Positions 53,287 to 63,754 are shown, counted from the stretch's first letter. The stretch is 64,000 nucleotides of DNA from CAWCWK01 sp963842125 (GCA_963842125.1 CAWJFE010000005.1:1488001-1552000); one strand, 5' to 3'. Numbers and translations are program-made. Notes: generated from the letters alone by a model not told the origin.

Positions 53287-54867
53287 ATGTCCGACGAACG
53301 CTCTGACGGCAGCGATCTCACGCCCATCTCCTGGGGTGGATCGGACGAGGTCGTCATCGTGGGCGGGGGGCTGGCCGGGCTCTTCTGCGCTTTGAAGCTG
53401 AGCCCGCGCCCGGTCACGATCCTGTCGCCGACGCCGATCGGCCAGGGCGCGTCCTCCGCCTGGGCGCAGGGCGGTATCGCGGCGGCCGTGTCGAAAGGCG
53501 ACAGCCCGAAAAGCCACGCCGCCGATACGATCGCTGCCGGCGACGGTCTGGTCGATCGGCGCGTGGCACACCTTCTCGCCGGCGAGGCACCGGAGCGCGT
53601 GGAGGATCTGCTGCGCTACGGCGTGCCCTTCGACCGTGACCTCGAAGGCCAGCTCGAAGTCAGCCGCGAAGCCGCGCATTCGGAGCGGCGTGTCGTCCAC
53701 GTTCGCGGCGACATGGCCGGCAAGGCGATCATGGAGGCGCTCGTCGCGACCGTGCGCGCAACGCCCTCCATTCGCGTGATCGAGGGCCTGGAAGCCATTG
53801 GACTGATGGATGACGGGCGCTTCGTGACCGGCGTCACGGTGCGGCGCGGCCAGGAGACGATCCGCGTTCCAGCTCGTGCTACCGTGCTAGCCACCGGCGG
53901 CATCGGCCACCTCTATTCGGTCACGACGAACCCGCCGCAGTCCGCCGGCCACGGCTTGGCGATGGCGGCGCTTGCCGGTGCCGTGATCGCGGACCCGGAA
54001 TTCGTCCAGTTCCACCCAACCGCCATCGACGTCGGCCTAGACCCCGCACCGCTCGCGACCGAAGCGCTGCGCGGAGAGGGTGCCGTCCTCATCGATGCGA
54101 AGGGCGAGCGCTTCATGGAACGCGTCCACACGATGGGCGATCTCGCCCCCCGGGACATCGTGGCGAGAGCCGTTCATGCCCAGCGAGAGAGCGGCGAAGG
54201 CGCGTTCCTCGATTGCCGGACGGCCATTGGAGCGCATTTCGCCGAGGCATTCCCCAAGGTCTACGCATCCTGCCAGGCCGCCGGTCTCGACCCCGTCACC
54301 CAGCCCATCCCGATCGCCCCCGCTGCCCACTACCACATGGGCGGCGTGATGACGGACGTGAACGGGCGCACGTCCCTCGATGGGCTCTGGGCCTGCGGCG
54401 AAGTCGCCTGCACGGGTGCGCACGGCGCCAACCGGCTCGCGTCGAACTCCCTGCTGGAGGCTGTCGTCTTCGCCGGTCGCACGGCGCAGGACATAGACGG
54501 CATGCTGCCGCATCACCGCATCGGCCTCTGGCGCGATCCCGACCCGATGCCCGCCGCAGCACCGCTCGACAACGAGAATGTCGACGCGCTGCGCGAAGTG
54601 ATGACGGCGGACGTCGGCGTCATTCGCTCGGCCGCCAGCCTTCGCCACGCACTCGACCGGATCGCCGCCATCGAGCGCGCCGGCATCTCGCGTCGGCTGC
54701 GCAACATGGTCGTGTCCGCCCGCATCGTCACCTGGGCCGCGCTGGCCCGCGAAGAGAGCCGTGGCGGCCACTACCGAAGCGACTTCCCGGACCCGAACGA
54801 GGGGCTGGCGAAGCGCACATACATGACGCTGAACGACATCGCCGAAGAGAGCGCGCACGCAGCATGA
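53287..54867 (+). CDS. nadB: L-aspartate oxidase
   Basis: The 526-residue flavoprotein has the FAD-binding VIVGGGLAGLFCALKL near the start, the SSAWAQGGIAAA block, and GAHGANRLASNSLLEAVVFAGR. NadB oxidises aspartate to iminoaspartate for NadA. AAGGAA precedes ATG 53287, and its TGA overlaps the nadC ATG (ATGA). Confidence 0.94.
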   Translation: MSDERSDGSDLTPISWGGSDEVVIVGGGLAGLFCALKLSPRPVTILSPTPIGQGASSAWAQGGIAAAVSKGDSPKSHAADTIAAGDGLVDRRVAHLLAGEAPERVEDLLRYGVPFDRDLEGQLEVSREAAHSERRVVHVRGDMAGKAIMEALVATVRATPSIRVIEGLEAIGLMDDGRFVTGVTVRRGQETIRVPARATVLATGGIGHLYSVTTNPPQSAGHGLAMAALAGAVIADPEFVQFHPTAIDVGLDPAPLATEALRGEGAVLIDAKGERFMERVHTMGDLAPRDIVARAVHAQRESGEGAFLDCRTAIGAHFAEAFPKVYASCQAAGLDPVTQPIPIAPAAHYHMGGVMTDVNGRTSLDGLWACGEVACTGAHGANRLASNSLLEAVVFAGRTAQDIDGMLPHHRIGLWRDPDPMPAAAPLDNENVDALREVMTADVGVIRSAASLRHALDRIAAIERAGISRRLRNMVVSARIVTWAALAREESRGGHYRSDFPDPNEGLAKRTYMTLNDIAEESAHAA

Positions 54868-55727
54868 GCGACCTCACCGACCTCCTCCCACGCCCCCTCG
54901 TCCGACGGGCCGTCGAGGCAGCCCTGCTGGAGGATCTCGGACGCGCCGGCGACATCACTACGCAGGCGACCATCCCCGGCGATGCGCAGGCGCGCTTCGT
55001 CATGCGCGCGCGAGATGCCGGCGTGATCGCGGGTCAGGCGTTGGCGCAGGAAGCCTTCGCTGCGCTCGATAGCGCCATCGACTATCGCATCGAACTGGGC
55101 GACGGCGCCCGCGTGAAACCCGGGGACGTTCTCGCGCGAGCAACGGGCCCGGCGCGCGCCCTTCTCAGCGGCGAGCGGGTGGCGCTCAACTTTCTGGGCC
55201 ATCTCAGCGGCGTCGCGACCACCACGGCCAGCTATGCGGATCTCATCAGTCATACCAAGGCGCGGGTAGCCTGCACACGCAAGACGACGCCGGGTCTGCG
55301 TAGCTTCGAGAAGCACGCCGTCCGGTGTGGCGGCGGGTCGAACCACCGCTACGGGCTCGACGACGCGATCCTTATCAAGGACAACCATATCGCCGTTTGC
55401 GGAGGGGTTCGGAACGCTCTGACACGCGCAAAGGCGTTCGCCGGACATCTCGTGAAGATCGAGGTCGAGGTCGACGACCTCACTCAGTTGGCGGACGTGA
55501 TCGCCGAGGGTGCGGACGTCGTGCTACTGGACAACATGACGCCCGAGACCTTGCGCGAGGCCGTCGCCATGATCGATGGGCGGCTTATCGCGGAAGCATC
55601 GGGCAATGTGAACTTGGAGACGGTTCGCAGCGTCGCGGAGACCGGCGTCGACTACATCTCGGTCGGCCGCTTCACCCACTCGGCCCCCACGCTCGACATC
55701 GGGCTCGACATCGCCGTCGATAGCTAA
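54864..55727 (+). CDS. nadC: nicotinate-nucleotide pyrophosphorylase (quinolinate phosphoribosyltransferase)
   Basis: The 287-residue enzyme has EDLGRAGDITT, the catalytic region CTRKTTPGLR, KHAVRCGGGSNHRYGLDD with AILIKDNHI, and EASGNVN. It turns quinolinate and PRPP into nicotinate mononucleotide. It overlaps nadB by four bases and completes the nadABC operon. Confidence 0.95.
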   Translation: MSDLTDLLPRPLVRRAVEAALLEDLGRAGDITTQATIPGDAQARFVMRARDAGVIAGQALAQEAFAALDSAIDYRIELGDGARVKPGDVLARATGPARALLSGERVALNFLGHLSGVATTTASYADLISHTKARVACTRKTTPGLRSFEKHAVRCGGGSNHRYGLDDAILIKDNHIAVCGGVRNALTRAKAFAGHLVKIEVEVDDLTQLADVIAEGADVVLLDNMTPETLREAVAMIDGRLIAEASGNVNLETVRSVAETGVDYISVGRFTHSAPTLDIGLDIAVDS

Positions 55728-55737
55728 CCCTCAAACG

Positions 55738-55770
55738 AAAAAGGCCACCCGGTCCCCCGACCGGGCGGCC
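55738..55770 (-). terminator. intrinsic terminator for the SleB-type gene
   Basis: On the minus strand, a 12-base stem with one mismatch (arms 55743-55754 and 55759-55770) is followed by five T residues. It lies 76 bases past the SleB-type stop and next to the nadC end. Confidence 0.8.
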
Positions 55771-55845
55771 CTCCCCACCATCCGCAGAAGGGGAACGGCA
55801 AGGCGCCTCGCTACGCAGCCTCACGGCCGGAGCGAGACTGGCGCC

Positions 55846-57054
55846 TCAGGCGTTGTCCCACCCCTTCCAGCGGCGAACGCGGTAGAAGATGTGCTTACCG
55901 ACCGTGTACTTCTTCTGCATCTCGGAGATCCAGTGCGGGCTCACGTAGTCGGCGTGGTAGTGTGTGGAATCACCCACCTCGGGTAGCCAGCTCGTCCCGT
56001 CGCTGACGGTCTTGGCGATCTCCTTGGAGCGGTTCCAGGCCTTAGTCTCGGACGTGCGGTCGGCGATACCGTCGCACGCGAACGAGAACTGGCAGGCGTT
56101 CCGACGATGCTTGTTCTGGTAGACGACGCCGCACACGTTGTTCGGGTAGTGCCGGCTGTCGACGCGGTTGAGGATGACCTGAGCGACCGCGATCTGACCG
56201 TCGCGCGGCTCGCCGCGAGCCTCGTGATAGATGCCCTCCGCGAGGCACTGCAGCGCCTTCTTCTTGTCGCCGGAGCTGCGCATGGCGGCCTTTGCGATGC
56301 TGGCGAAGCGCGTCGTGCGCTTGGCGGCGCGGTCTGCGATCTCGGCGCGTGTACGAGGCAGCGGAACGTCGAGACGGGGAAGAGCGGGATCGATGTCAAC
56401 GGACCCGAAGAGCGCGCCGTTGCCCGAAACATCGGCATCGACCGGCGCGAGGCCGAGAGCGTGCTGCGGAACGCTGCGCTTGATGCGCATGGCCGGGCCG
56501 AGGACGTCGTCCACCGTCAGATCAGCCACCTGCTTTTCGACCGGCTTGGCCTCACCGAGGCTGGCGACCACCGTGTCGAGCGTCCTGGCGTTGGTAGCGA
56601 CCGGCTTGAAGACGTCCGCGCCGCTGCCGAGAACGCCGGCGCCAACGGTGCGCTTGGAGGGCGTGCGACGAGCGATCGTGGAGAGCCGATCCTGCTTGCC
56701 GTGCCGAAGGATGGCGACAGGCGTGTCAATCCGCTCGGCGGACACGAGATTGGCAACCAAGGGATCGACCGTACCAGAGACGGTCTGGAGCAAGGCGTCC
56801 TTGCGAGCCACACCGAAGGCACTCGTGTCGGCGTCGAAGACGAAGGTCGCGGGAATGACGAGTTCGGGGGACGCCGTATCGAAGTAGGCAGTCCACCGCT
56901 CGGAGGCGGACACGGAACCAACCGTGATGTCGATGGAATCTTGAAGAGAGATCGTATTCGTCGATCCGGCATACAAGCCAGTCGCAACAGTACAAACGCC
57001 TAAGGCGCGGAGAGAGCGAGATACTAGCCGTGTACGCAAGGAACGCTGCAACAT
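55846..57054 (-). CDS. cell wall hydrolase, SleB/CwlJ (Hydrolase_2) family
   Basis: The 402-residue protein has an N-terminal hydrophobic segment (VCTVATGLYAGS), an about 250-residue spacer rich in Asp, Ala and Val, and a C-terminal Hydrolase_2 domain. This domain starts CLAEGIYHEARGEPRDGQIAVAQVILNRV and contains HYHADYV near its end. The family cleaves peptidoglycan. ATG 57054 has GGAAG nine bases upstream. The longer GTG start at 57102 lacks this. Confidence 0.87.
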   Translation of the reverse strand: MLQRSLRTRLVSRSLRALGVCTVATGLYAGSTNTISLQDSIDITVGSVSASERWTAYFDTASPELVIPATFVFDADTSAFGVARKDALLQTVSGTVDPLVANLVSAERIDTPVAILRHGKQDRLSTIARRTPSKRTVGAGVLGSGADVFKPVATNARTLDTVVASLGEAKPVEKQVADLTVDDVLGPAMRIKRSVPQHALGLAPVDADVSGNGALFGSVDIDPALPRLDVPLPRTRAEIADRAAKRTTRFASIAKAAMRSSGDKKKALQCLAEGIYHEARGEPRDGQIAVAQVILNRVDSRHYPNNVCGVVYQNKHRRNACQFSFACDGIADRTSETKAWNRSKEIAKTVSDGTSWLPEVGDSTHYHADYVSPHWISEMQKKYTVGKHIFYRVRRWKGWDNA

Positions 57055-57266
57055 AAACACGAACTTCCAGTTAGATGCACGTTTCTGGCACAATGTGGAC
57101 ACGGGAATGCCACAAACCGAGACTGCGAAACGCGACTGATGGGAACTGTTGTAGGTCGATTAACCTTGCCAAATACCTAACAAAGAATGGGGCGGGATTA
57201 GGGAATTGGACACCACGTTTGGTTCCCTCCGAACGAATCTCGGTGGGGTGTGGCTTTATCGACGGG

Positions 57267-57288
57267 AAAAAAGGCGCGGGTACCGCGC
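57267..57288 (-). terminator. intrinsic terminator of ppdK
   Basis: On the minus strand, a six-base-pair stem (GCGCGG and CCGCGC, 57274-57279 and 57283-57288) with a three-base loop runs into six T residues, directly at the ppdK stop codon. Confidence 0.75.
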
Positions 57289-59922
57289 TTACGCGGCACC
57301 CTGCGCGAGATCGGCGATATCGTTAGCGCCGCATAAGGCCTTTAGATAAGACTGCGTCGCAGCCAGCCGCGTCATCGGGACGCGGAATGGCGTGCAGGAT
57401 AAGCCATCGACCCCGTAGCTCTCGAAGAGATCCGCGGATTCGGGATGTGCGGCGTGCTCGCCGCAGACCGTGATGTCGATATCCGGCTGGGCCGCACGGC
57501 TACGGTCGCAAGCGATGCGCATCAGGGCGCCGACGCCCGCTTCATCGAGCGCGACGAACGGATCGGCCCGCAGGAGGCCCGCATTCCGATAGCGCGTCAG
57601 GAACGGCGCCGACTCTTCGCGGCCCAACCCCATGACGAGTTGCGTGAGGTCGTTGGAGCCGAAGGACAGGAAATCGGCCACGCGGGCGAGCTCGTCCGCC
57701 ACCAAGCAGGCTCGAGGCGTCTCGATTAGTGCCCCAACCTGATACGTCACCTCGGTCGGAGCGGCACGCAGCGCCTGCGCGATGCGCCGCTTGAGTGCGA
57801 CGACCTCCTGCGCGCTGATGACGAAGGGCACCATGAAGCGCAGGTCGATCGGCTTCATGCCGGCATCGATGAGATCTTGCGCCGCGAGAACCGCCGCCTG
57901 CGCCTGAATGGCGACAATGCGCGGATGGGCAAGGAGCATGCGCGGCCCCCGCTGTCCAAGCGCCGGGCTCTGCTCCTGAAGAACGAGCCGCTTGCGACGC
58001 GAGGCCGCGTCGTCGCCGGACCCTTCGGCCTGCGGCAGGAAGGTGTGCAGCGGCATGTCCAGGAGGCGGAGGGTGACCGGCAGGCCGGCCATGATCTCGA
58101 ATATCTCGCGCAGTTCCGCGCGTTGGAGCGACAGGAGCTTACCGGCGGCGGTCGCCTTCTCCGTTGCGTCGTCGGATAGAATGAGCGTCCGCATCGGCTC
58201 GATACGCCCCGGACGGAAGAAGAGCGTCTCGGTCCGGCACAGGCCTATGCCCTCGGCACCACAGGCGCGTGCGGTCCTCGCGTCAGCCGGCGTGTCGACG
58301 TTTGCGAAGACCTTCATCCGCCGATGCTTGTCTGCCCAGCTCATCACCCGCATAAATTCGGGTGGCAGCGACGGTTGCGTCATCGCCACCCGGCCGCGCA
58401 TCACCACGCCGGACGCGCCGTCCATCGTGATGGTCTCGCCTTCCTTCAGGACGAGGCCGGGAAAGACGACTTCTCGCGCCGTCCGGTCGATCCGCATGGC
58501 GCCGGCCGAGGTGATGCAAGGCTTCGACATGCCGCGCGCGACCACGGCGGCGTGACTCGTCATACCGCCATGGGCGGTCAATATGCCGGCGGCGGCCGAC
58601 ATGCCCTGAATGTCCTCGGGGCTCGTCTCGACCCGCACGAGGATCGCCGCTTCGCCGCGGTCGCGCGCCGCGATCACGGCATCGGGATCGAGCGCGATCA
58701 CGCCCGTCGCGGCGCCGGGCGATGCGGGTAGGCCTCGCATGATGCGGACGGTATCGCTCTTCGGGTCGAGCACGGGTTGGAGGATCTGGTCGATGCTGCC
58801 GGGCTCGATCCGGAGCACTGCTTCGGCCTCCGAGATAAGGCCTTCGCGCGCCATATCGACGGCCATGCGCATCATCGCGCGGGAGGAGCGCTTGGCGGTG
58901 CGGGTCTGGAGAAGCCAGAGCTTTCCGTTCTCGATGGTGAACTCTATGTCCTGCGCGTCCCGGTAGTGACGCTCGAGCTCGCCGCACACGCGAACCAGTT
59001 CCGCATAGGCGGCCGGCATCGCGCGCTCGAGAGATCGGGCGCCGCCTCCCCGATGGCGCGCGGCTTCGGTCAGATCGTAAGGCGTCCGAGCGCCGCCGAC
59101 GACGTCCTCCCCTTGCGCTCGCGGGAGATATTCGCCGAAGACGAGGCGTTCGCCGGTCGATGGATCGCGCGTGAACGCGACGCCGGTCGCTGAACTCTCC
59201 GACAGGTTGCCGAAGACCATGGCCTGGATGGTGACCGCCGTGCCGAGCGAGCCCGGAATGCGATGAATGTGGCGATAGCTCTTCGCGCGATCGTTGTCCC
59301 AAGAGGCTGCGACGGCGTGGATGGCCGTCCAGAGCTGCTCGCGAACGTCATCGGGGATCGGCTGTCCGGCGGCCTCCAGAACCGCGCGGTAGGCGTCGAC
59401 GAGATCGCGCGGGTCGCCGTCGTCGTCCTCGACGGCGTCGAGAAGGCCGGCGTCGACCCCGAGGACGAGGGTCGCGTACATGCGGATGAAGCGGCGGTAG
59501 GCATCGTAGGCGAAGTCGGCATCGCCGCTCGCCTCGGCGAGCGCCGCGACGGTTCGCGGGTTGAGCCCGAGATCGAGGACCGTATCCATCATGCCCGGCA
59601 TCGAAGCGGTGGACCCCGACCGGACGGAGAGGAGAAGAGGCATCCGGCTCTCGTCGCCGAACCTGCGCCCGGCGGTCCGCTCGACATCCCTCAAGCCCTG
59701 CTCGACGGCCGCTACGAGTTCGGCCGGCACGTCGTCGGGCGACAGCGACTTGATCGCACCGGTCGTGATGGTGAAGCCGGGGGGAACAGGCAAACCGAGG
59801 CGAGCCATCTCCGCGAGGCCTGCACCCTTGTTGCCGAGGAGGTCGTGCAGATCGGCATGACCTTCGGCACGCCCGTCTCCGAACGTGTAGACCGATCGTT
59901 CGCCTGCGGGCGCTATCGGCAT
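57289..59922 (-). CDS. ppdK: pyruvate, phosphate dikinase
   Basis: The 877-residue enzyme has an N-terminal nucleotide-binding domain (GNKGAGLAEMARLGLPVPPGF, VRSGSTASMPGMMDTVLDLGLN), a central phosphohistidine domain with GGMTSHAAVVARGM containing the catalytic His, and a C-terminal PEP-utilising barrel (ALIETPRACLVADELA, then VCGEHAAHP). It interconverts pyruvate, ATP and phosphate with PEP, AMP and pyrophosphate. The start ATG 59922 has no ribosome site; a TTG a few codons upstream is possible. Confidence 0.93.
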   Translation of the reverse strand: MPIAPAGERSVYTFGDGRAEGHADLHDLLGNKGAGLAEMARLGLPVPPGFTITTGAIKSLSPDDVPAELVAAVEQGLRDVERTAGRRFGDESRMPLLLSVRSGSTASMPGMMDTVLDLGLNPRTVAALAEASGDADFAYDAYRRFIRMYATLVLGVDAGLLDAVEDDDGDPRDLVDAYRAVLEAAGQPIPDDVREQLWTAIHAVAASWDNDRAKSYRHIHRIPGSLGTAVTIQAMVFGNLSESSATGVAFTRDPSTGERLVFGEYLPRAQGEDVVGGARTPYDLTEAARHRGGGARSLERAMPAAYAELVRVCGELERHYRDAQDIEFTIENGKLWLLQTRTAKRSSRAMMRMAVDMAREGLISEAEAVLRIEPGSIDQILQPVLDPKSDTVRIMRGLPASPGAATGVIALDPDAVIAARDRGEAAILVRVETSPEDIQGMSAAAGILTAHGGMTSHAAVVARGMSKPCITSAGAMRIDRTAREVVFPGLVLKEGETITMDGASGVVMRGRVAMTQPSLPPEFMRVMSWADKHRRMKVFANVDTPADARTARACGAEGIGLCRTETLFFRPGRIEPMRTLILSDDATEKATAAGKLLSLQRAELREIFEIMAGLPVTLRLLDMPLHTFLPQAEGSGDDAASRRKRLVLQEQSPALGQRGPRMLLAHPRIVAIQAQAAVLAAQDLIDAGMKPIDLRFMVPFVISAQEVVALKRRIAQALRAAPTEVTYQVGALIETPRACLVADELARVADFLSFGSNDLTQLVMGLGREESAPFLTRYRNAGLLRADPFVALDEAGVGALMRIACDRSRAAQPDIDITVCGEHAAHPESADLFESYGVDGLSCTPFRVPMTRLAATQSYLKALCGANDIADLAQGAA

Positions 59923-60037
59923 CTTGGCGTGCAATGCAACATGACCCACGCAACCTAGCCGCAATGGGGCCGGACGCAAGGCCTACCTTAGGCGGGTCCC
60001 TCTATCGGGGGATAACCGAGGTGCTACTGCGAACGGT

Positions 60038-60313
60038 TTATGCTGCAGCGCGAAAGAGCGGCACCACACGGCGACGCGGGTCTTCGACGTCGAGCGGCAG
60101 GTCGTAGCGCTTGGAGAGGTTGAGTGCGTGGCGCATGGCGTAGTCTGCGGGGACGGGGGTCGCAAAACCGTGAAATTCGACGGTCACGCCGTCATGTTCG
60201 CAGGCGAAAGGGGCGATCTCGGCCAGGGCCTGCCGTCCGCAAAGGCTGATACGCACTTTGATCGCGGCGTCCGAATCCCGGCCCCCGATGCGCGTCTTCA
60301 ATACCGATCCCAT
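60038..60313 (-). CDS. small protein, unknown function
   Basis: The 91-residue product has a mixed alpha/beta sequence, RIGGRDSDAAIKVRISL followed by VTVEFHGFATPV and a C-terminal RKR/RRRVVPLF segment. AGGAG lies eight bases before ATG 60313, which supports it. It has no recognised family. It sits between ppdK and glyS on the same strand, with a CtrA-like TTAA-N7-TTAG site about 90 bases upstream. Confidence 0.65.
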   Translation of the reverse strand: MGSVLKTRIGGRDSDAAIKVRISLCGRQALAEIAPFACEHDGVTVEFHGFATPVPADYAMRHALNLSKRYDLPLDVEDPRRRVVPLFRAAA

Positions 60314-60399
60314 CACTCACACTCCTCGTCGCGATTGAAACAGAGACGACCGAAGCGTCTCTTTTGATCCATCGCGTAAGGGACGTTTGCAACAGAAGC

Positions 60400-60414
60400 T
60401 TAACAGGGAGTTAG
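60400..60414. promoter_or_regulatory. candidate CtrA-like site (TTAA-N7-TTAG)
   Basis: TTAA at 60400-60403 and TTAG at 60411-60414 are seven bases apart, one mismatch from the CtrA consensus. It lies 87 bases before the small minus-strand gene start at 60313. Confidence 0.3.
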
Positions 60415-60500
60415 GGCGTCACGGAAGGTGAATTGTGCCAGATGCGCATGTGGCGGCGGAAGCACGGCCCGACTGGCTGCGTCCGCCGACGCCCCGCTGC

Positions 60501-62621
60501 CTAGCCCGCGATCTTCGTAAAGTCCGCCACCGTCGCGGTCGCGCCCCGGATACGGCCGAGCAAAGCCAGGCGATTCGCACGCAGGGCGGCATCGTCCGCA
60601 TTGACGGTAACCTTGTCGAAGAAAGCATCGACAGGCGCCCGCAGCGCGGACAGCGCCGTCATCGCCGCGCCAAAATTTTCATCGGCGATCGCACGTCCCG
60701 CATCGGCCTCCGCCGCCGACACCGCCTCCCCCAGTGCGCGTTCCTCGTCCTGCGTGAAGAGCGCGGGGTCGGGCGGCGCGTCGAACGTCCGACCGTCCTT
60801 CTTCTCTTCGATGCGCAGGATGTTCGTCGCGCGTTTCACGCCGGCGAGCAGGTTCGCACCATCCTCCGTGTCGAGGAAGCGACCCAGCGCTTCGACACGG
60901 CGGACTACGAGCAGGAGATCGTCCTGATCGCCGAGGCCGAAGACGGCGTCGATGAGGTCGTGCCGCTGGCCCTGATCGCGAAGGTAGACCTTGAGGCGGT
61001 CGGCGAAGAAGGAGAGAAGGTCGCGGGCATCGACGCCACTACGGTGTCCGCTGCCAGTCTCGCGAGATTAAGGTGCAAGCGCGTTCTGTAAAACCAGCCG
61101 CACCACACCCAAAGCCGCCCGCCGCAGCGCATACGGGTCCTTCGACCCCGTCGGCTTCTCGTCGATCGCCCAAAACCCGACGAGCGTATCCAGCTTATCT
61201 GCCAGTGCGACGGCGACACTCACCGGGTCGCTCGGCACGTCGTCCGACGGACCCTGCGGCTTATAGTGTTCTTCGATCGCGCGCGAGACGCTCTCGGGCT
61301 CGCCTTGCGCTTCGGCATAGTAGCGGCCCATCAGGCCTTGTAGCTCCGGGAACTCGCCGACCATCTCGGTGACGAGATCGGCCTTGGCGAGGCGTGCGGC
61401 GCGCTCGGCCAGATCGGGATCGGCATCGACCAGCGGTGCGATCTCGCGCGCGAGGCGGGCGATGCGGTCGACCCGCTCGCCCTGCGTCCCGAGCTTCTCG
61501 TGGAAGACGATGTCGAGCGCCTTCAGCTTCTCCAGGCGCTGATCGAGCGGCTTATCGGCCTTGTCGGCATAGTCCGGCAGCGCGGCGAGGTCCGTCTGCC
61601 AGAAGTGCCGCGCGTCCGAGAGGCGCGCGCGGATGACGCGCTCGTTGCCGGCGATGACCTGCGCACCGCCGTCGGACGCCTCGATATTGGCCACCATGAG
61701 GAAGCCATTGGCGAGCGAGCCGTCAGCGCGTCGCAGGACGAAGCATTTCTGATTGGCGCGGATGGTCGCGCGGACGACCTCGGGCGGTACGTCGAGAAAG
61801 CTCTCGTCGAACGATCCCATCAACACGACCGGCCACTCGACGAGGCCCGCAACCTCGTCCAACAACGCCTCGTCCTCGATCAGCTCGAGCCCCTGCGCGA
61901 AGGCGAGGTCGCGGGCGTCCTGCCGAATCGTGTCGCGGCGGCGCTCGGGATCGAGGACGACCTTCGCGGCGCCGAGCCGATCCACGTAGTCCTCGAAACG
62001 GCGCACGGTGATCGGCTGCGGCGCGTGGAAGCGGTGGCCGTAGGTCACGTCGCCCGCCACGATGCCGCCGACCTCGAACGCGATGACGACAGGGTCCTCA
62101 GTCTCCGGCCCGAACGTGCAGACGATCGATTGCAGCGGACGTACCCAGCGCAGCGCTTCCATGCCCTGCTCGGCGGGCGCAGAGGCGGGCCCCCAGCGCA
62201 TCTCCTTCGGCCAGGGAAAGCGTCTGACGATGCCCGGCATCACGTCCGCGATGATTTCCTCGGCGGCGCGCCCCGGCGTTTCGATGACCGCGACGTAGAA
62301 GTCGCCCTTCTTCGGATCGGACTGGATCTGCGCATCGTCGATCGAGGTCAGACCCGCACCGCGCAGGAAGCCTGCCAGCGCCTTGTCCGGCGCGCCCACG
62401 CGCGGCCCCTTGCGCTCCTCGCGCACATCGGACGAGCGCGCGGTCACGCCCGAGACCGTCAACGCCAGCCGGCGCGGGGTCGCGAACGCCTTGGCCCCTT
62501 CATAGGTCAGCCCCGCATCGACCATCGCACCGGTCACGAGCTTGCGCAGATCGTCGGCGGCCTGAGCCTGCATCCGGGCAGGAATCTCTTCGGAGAAGAG
62601 TTCGAGGAGAAGTTCGGGCAT
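60501..62621 (-). CDS. glyS: glycyl-tRNA synthetase beta subunit, with in-frame stop near residue 517
   Basis: The gene has the GlyS hallmark MPELLLELFSEEIPARMQ at ATG 62621 and family blocks such as SVAVALADKLDTLVGFWAI. At 61070-61068 a TAA interrupts the frame, yet the same frame then continues DLLSFFADRLKVYLRDQG and VKRATNILRIEEKKDG to a stop at 60501, giving a normal full length of about 706 codons. Around the stop, one frame shifted, RLHLNLARL fits the family, so two compensating indels within about 30 bases are likely. Essential in its tetrameric glycyl-tRNA synthetase. It lies 13 bases after glyQ. Confidence 0.85.
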
Positions 62622-62634
62622 CGTTCGTGTGTCC

Positions 62635-63582
62635 TCAGGCCGCGCGGCCGGCTTCGGTCCGCACCCAGGCTTCGCCGCAGGCCTTGGAAAGCTCACGCAC
62701 CCGCAGGATATAGCTCTGGCGCTCGGTCACCGAGATGACGCCGCGGGCATCGAGCAGGTTGAAGGCGTGGCTGGCGGCGATGCATTGATCATAGGCCGGG
62801 AGAACGATCTTCGCTTCGTCCTCCTTGTCCCCGGCCTTCAGCAGCGCGTGGCATTCCGCCTCCGCGCGCTTGAAGTCCTCGAAGAGCTTGTCGGTGTCGG
62901 CCGCCTCGAAATTGTGCCGGCTGTATTCGCGCTCGGCCTGGAGGAAGACGTCGCCATAGGTGATGCGCTCCGCGCCCTCGCGGCCGTTGAAATTGAGGTC
63001 GTAGACGTTCTCGACGCCCTGGACGTACATGGCGAGGCGCTCGAGACCGTAGGTCAACTCGCCCGAGACCGGAGCGCAATCCTGCCCGCAGACCTGTTGG
63101 AAGTAGGTGAACTGGCTCACCTCCATCCCGTCGCACCAGCACTCCCAGCCCAAGCCCCAAGCTCCGAGCGTCGGGCTTTCCCAATCATCCTCCACGAAGC
63201 GCACGTCGTGCAAAAGCGGGTCGATGCCGATGGCGACGAGACTGTCGAGATAGAGTTGCTGAAGGTCCGGCGGGCTCGGCTTCAGGAGAACCTGATATTG
63301 GTAGAAATGCTGCAGCCGGTTCGGGTTCTCGCCATAGCGCCCATCGGTCGGCCGGCGGGAAGGCTGCACATAGGCTGCCTTCCAGGGGCGGGGGCCGAGC
63401 GCGCGTAGCGTGGTCGCCGGGTGGAATGTACCCGCGCCGACTTCCTTGTCGTAGGGCTCGAGGATCACGCAGCCTTGATCGGCCCAAAACCGGTGAAGCG
63501 TTAGTATGAGCCCCTGGAAGGACCGGTCCGGCCGCATGTGGTCCGGCATATCGGCGAATGTGTCGGCGGTCATCGGAAGCAT
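62635..63582 (-). CDS. glyQ: glycyl-tRNA synthetase alpha subunit
   Basis: The 315-residue protein shows GlyQ throughout: MRPDRSFQGLILTLHRFWADQGC, GAGTFHPATTLRALGP, YVQPSRRPTDGRYGENPNRLQHFYQ, LGAWGLGWECWCDGMEVSQFTYFQQ and ELTYGLERLAMY. It forms the catalytic half of the alpha2beta2 enzyme. The start is uncertain between ATGs at 63582 and 63573; neither has a clear ribosome site. glyS follows 13 bases downstream in the same direction. Confidence 0.93.
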   Translation of the reverse strand: MLPMTADTFADMPDHMRPDRSFQGLILTLHRFWADQGCVILEPYDKEVGAGTFHPATTLRALGPRPWKAAYVQPSRRPTDGRYGENPNRLQHFYQYQVLLKPSPPDLQQLYLDSLVAIGIDPLLHDVRFVEDDWESPTLGAWGLGWECWCDGMEVSQFTYFQQVCGQDCAPVSGELTYGLERLAMYVQGVENVYDLNFNGREGAERITYGDVFLQAEREYSRHNFEAADTDKLFEDFKRAEAECHALLKAGDKEDEAKIVLPAYDQCIAASHAFNLLDARGVISVTERQSYILRVRELSKACGEAWVRTEAGRAA

Positions 63583-63754
63583 CCGGGCGTTTCGGGTCGG
63601 GCGCGATCTCAGAGGAGTCGCGTGGATTAGACGGCTGGCCCGCGCGGGGTCAAGGAGTTGGGATCGACGCGACCGCTACGGCAGGATGAAACCTCCCGGC
63701 CCTTCGCGGGCTTTGATAGACGATACGTACCAATGAACGGACCTCGGAGACTCC

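Noticed and set aside
52069..53700. 543-codon minus-strand frame over nadA and nadB
   Set aside because: nadA and nadB are unmistakable on the plus strand and the operator lies inside this frame.
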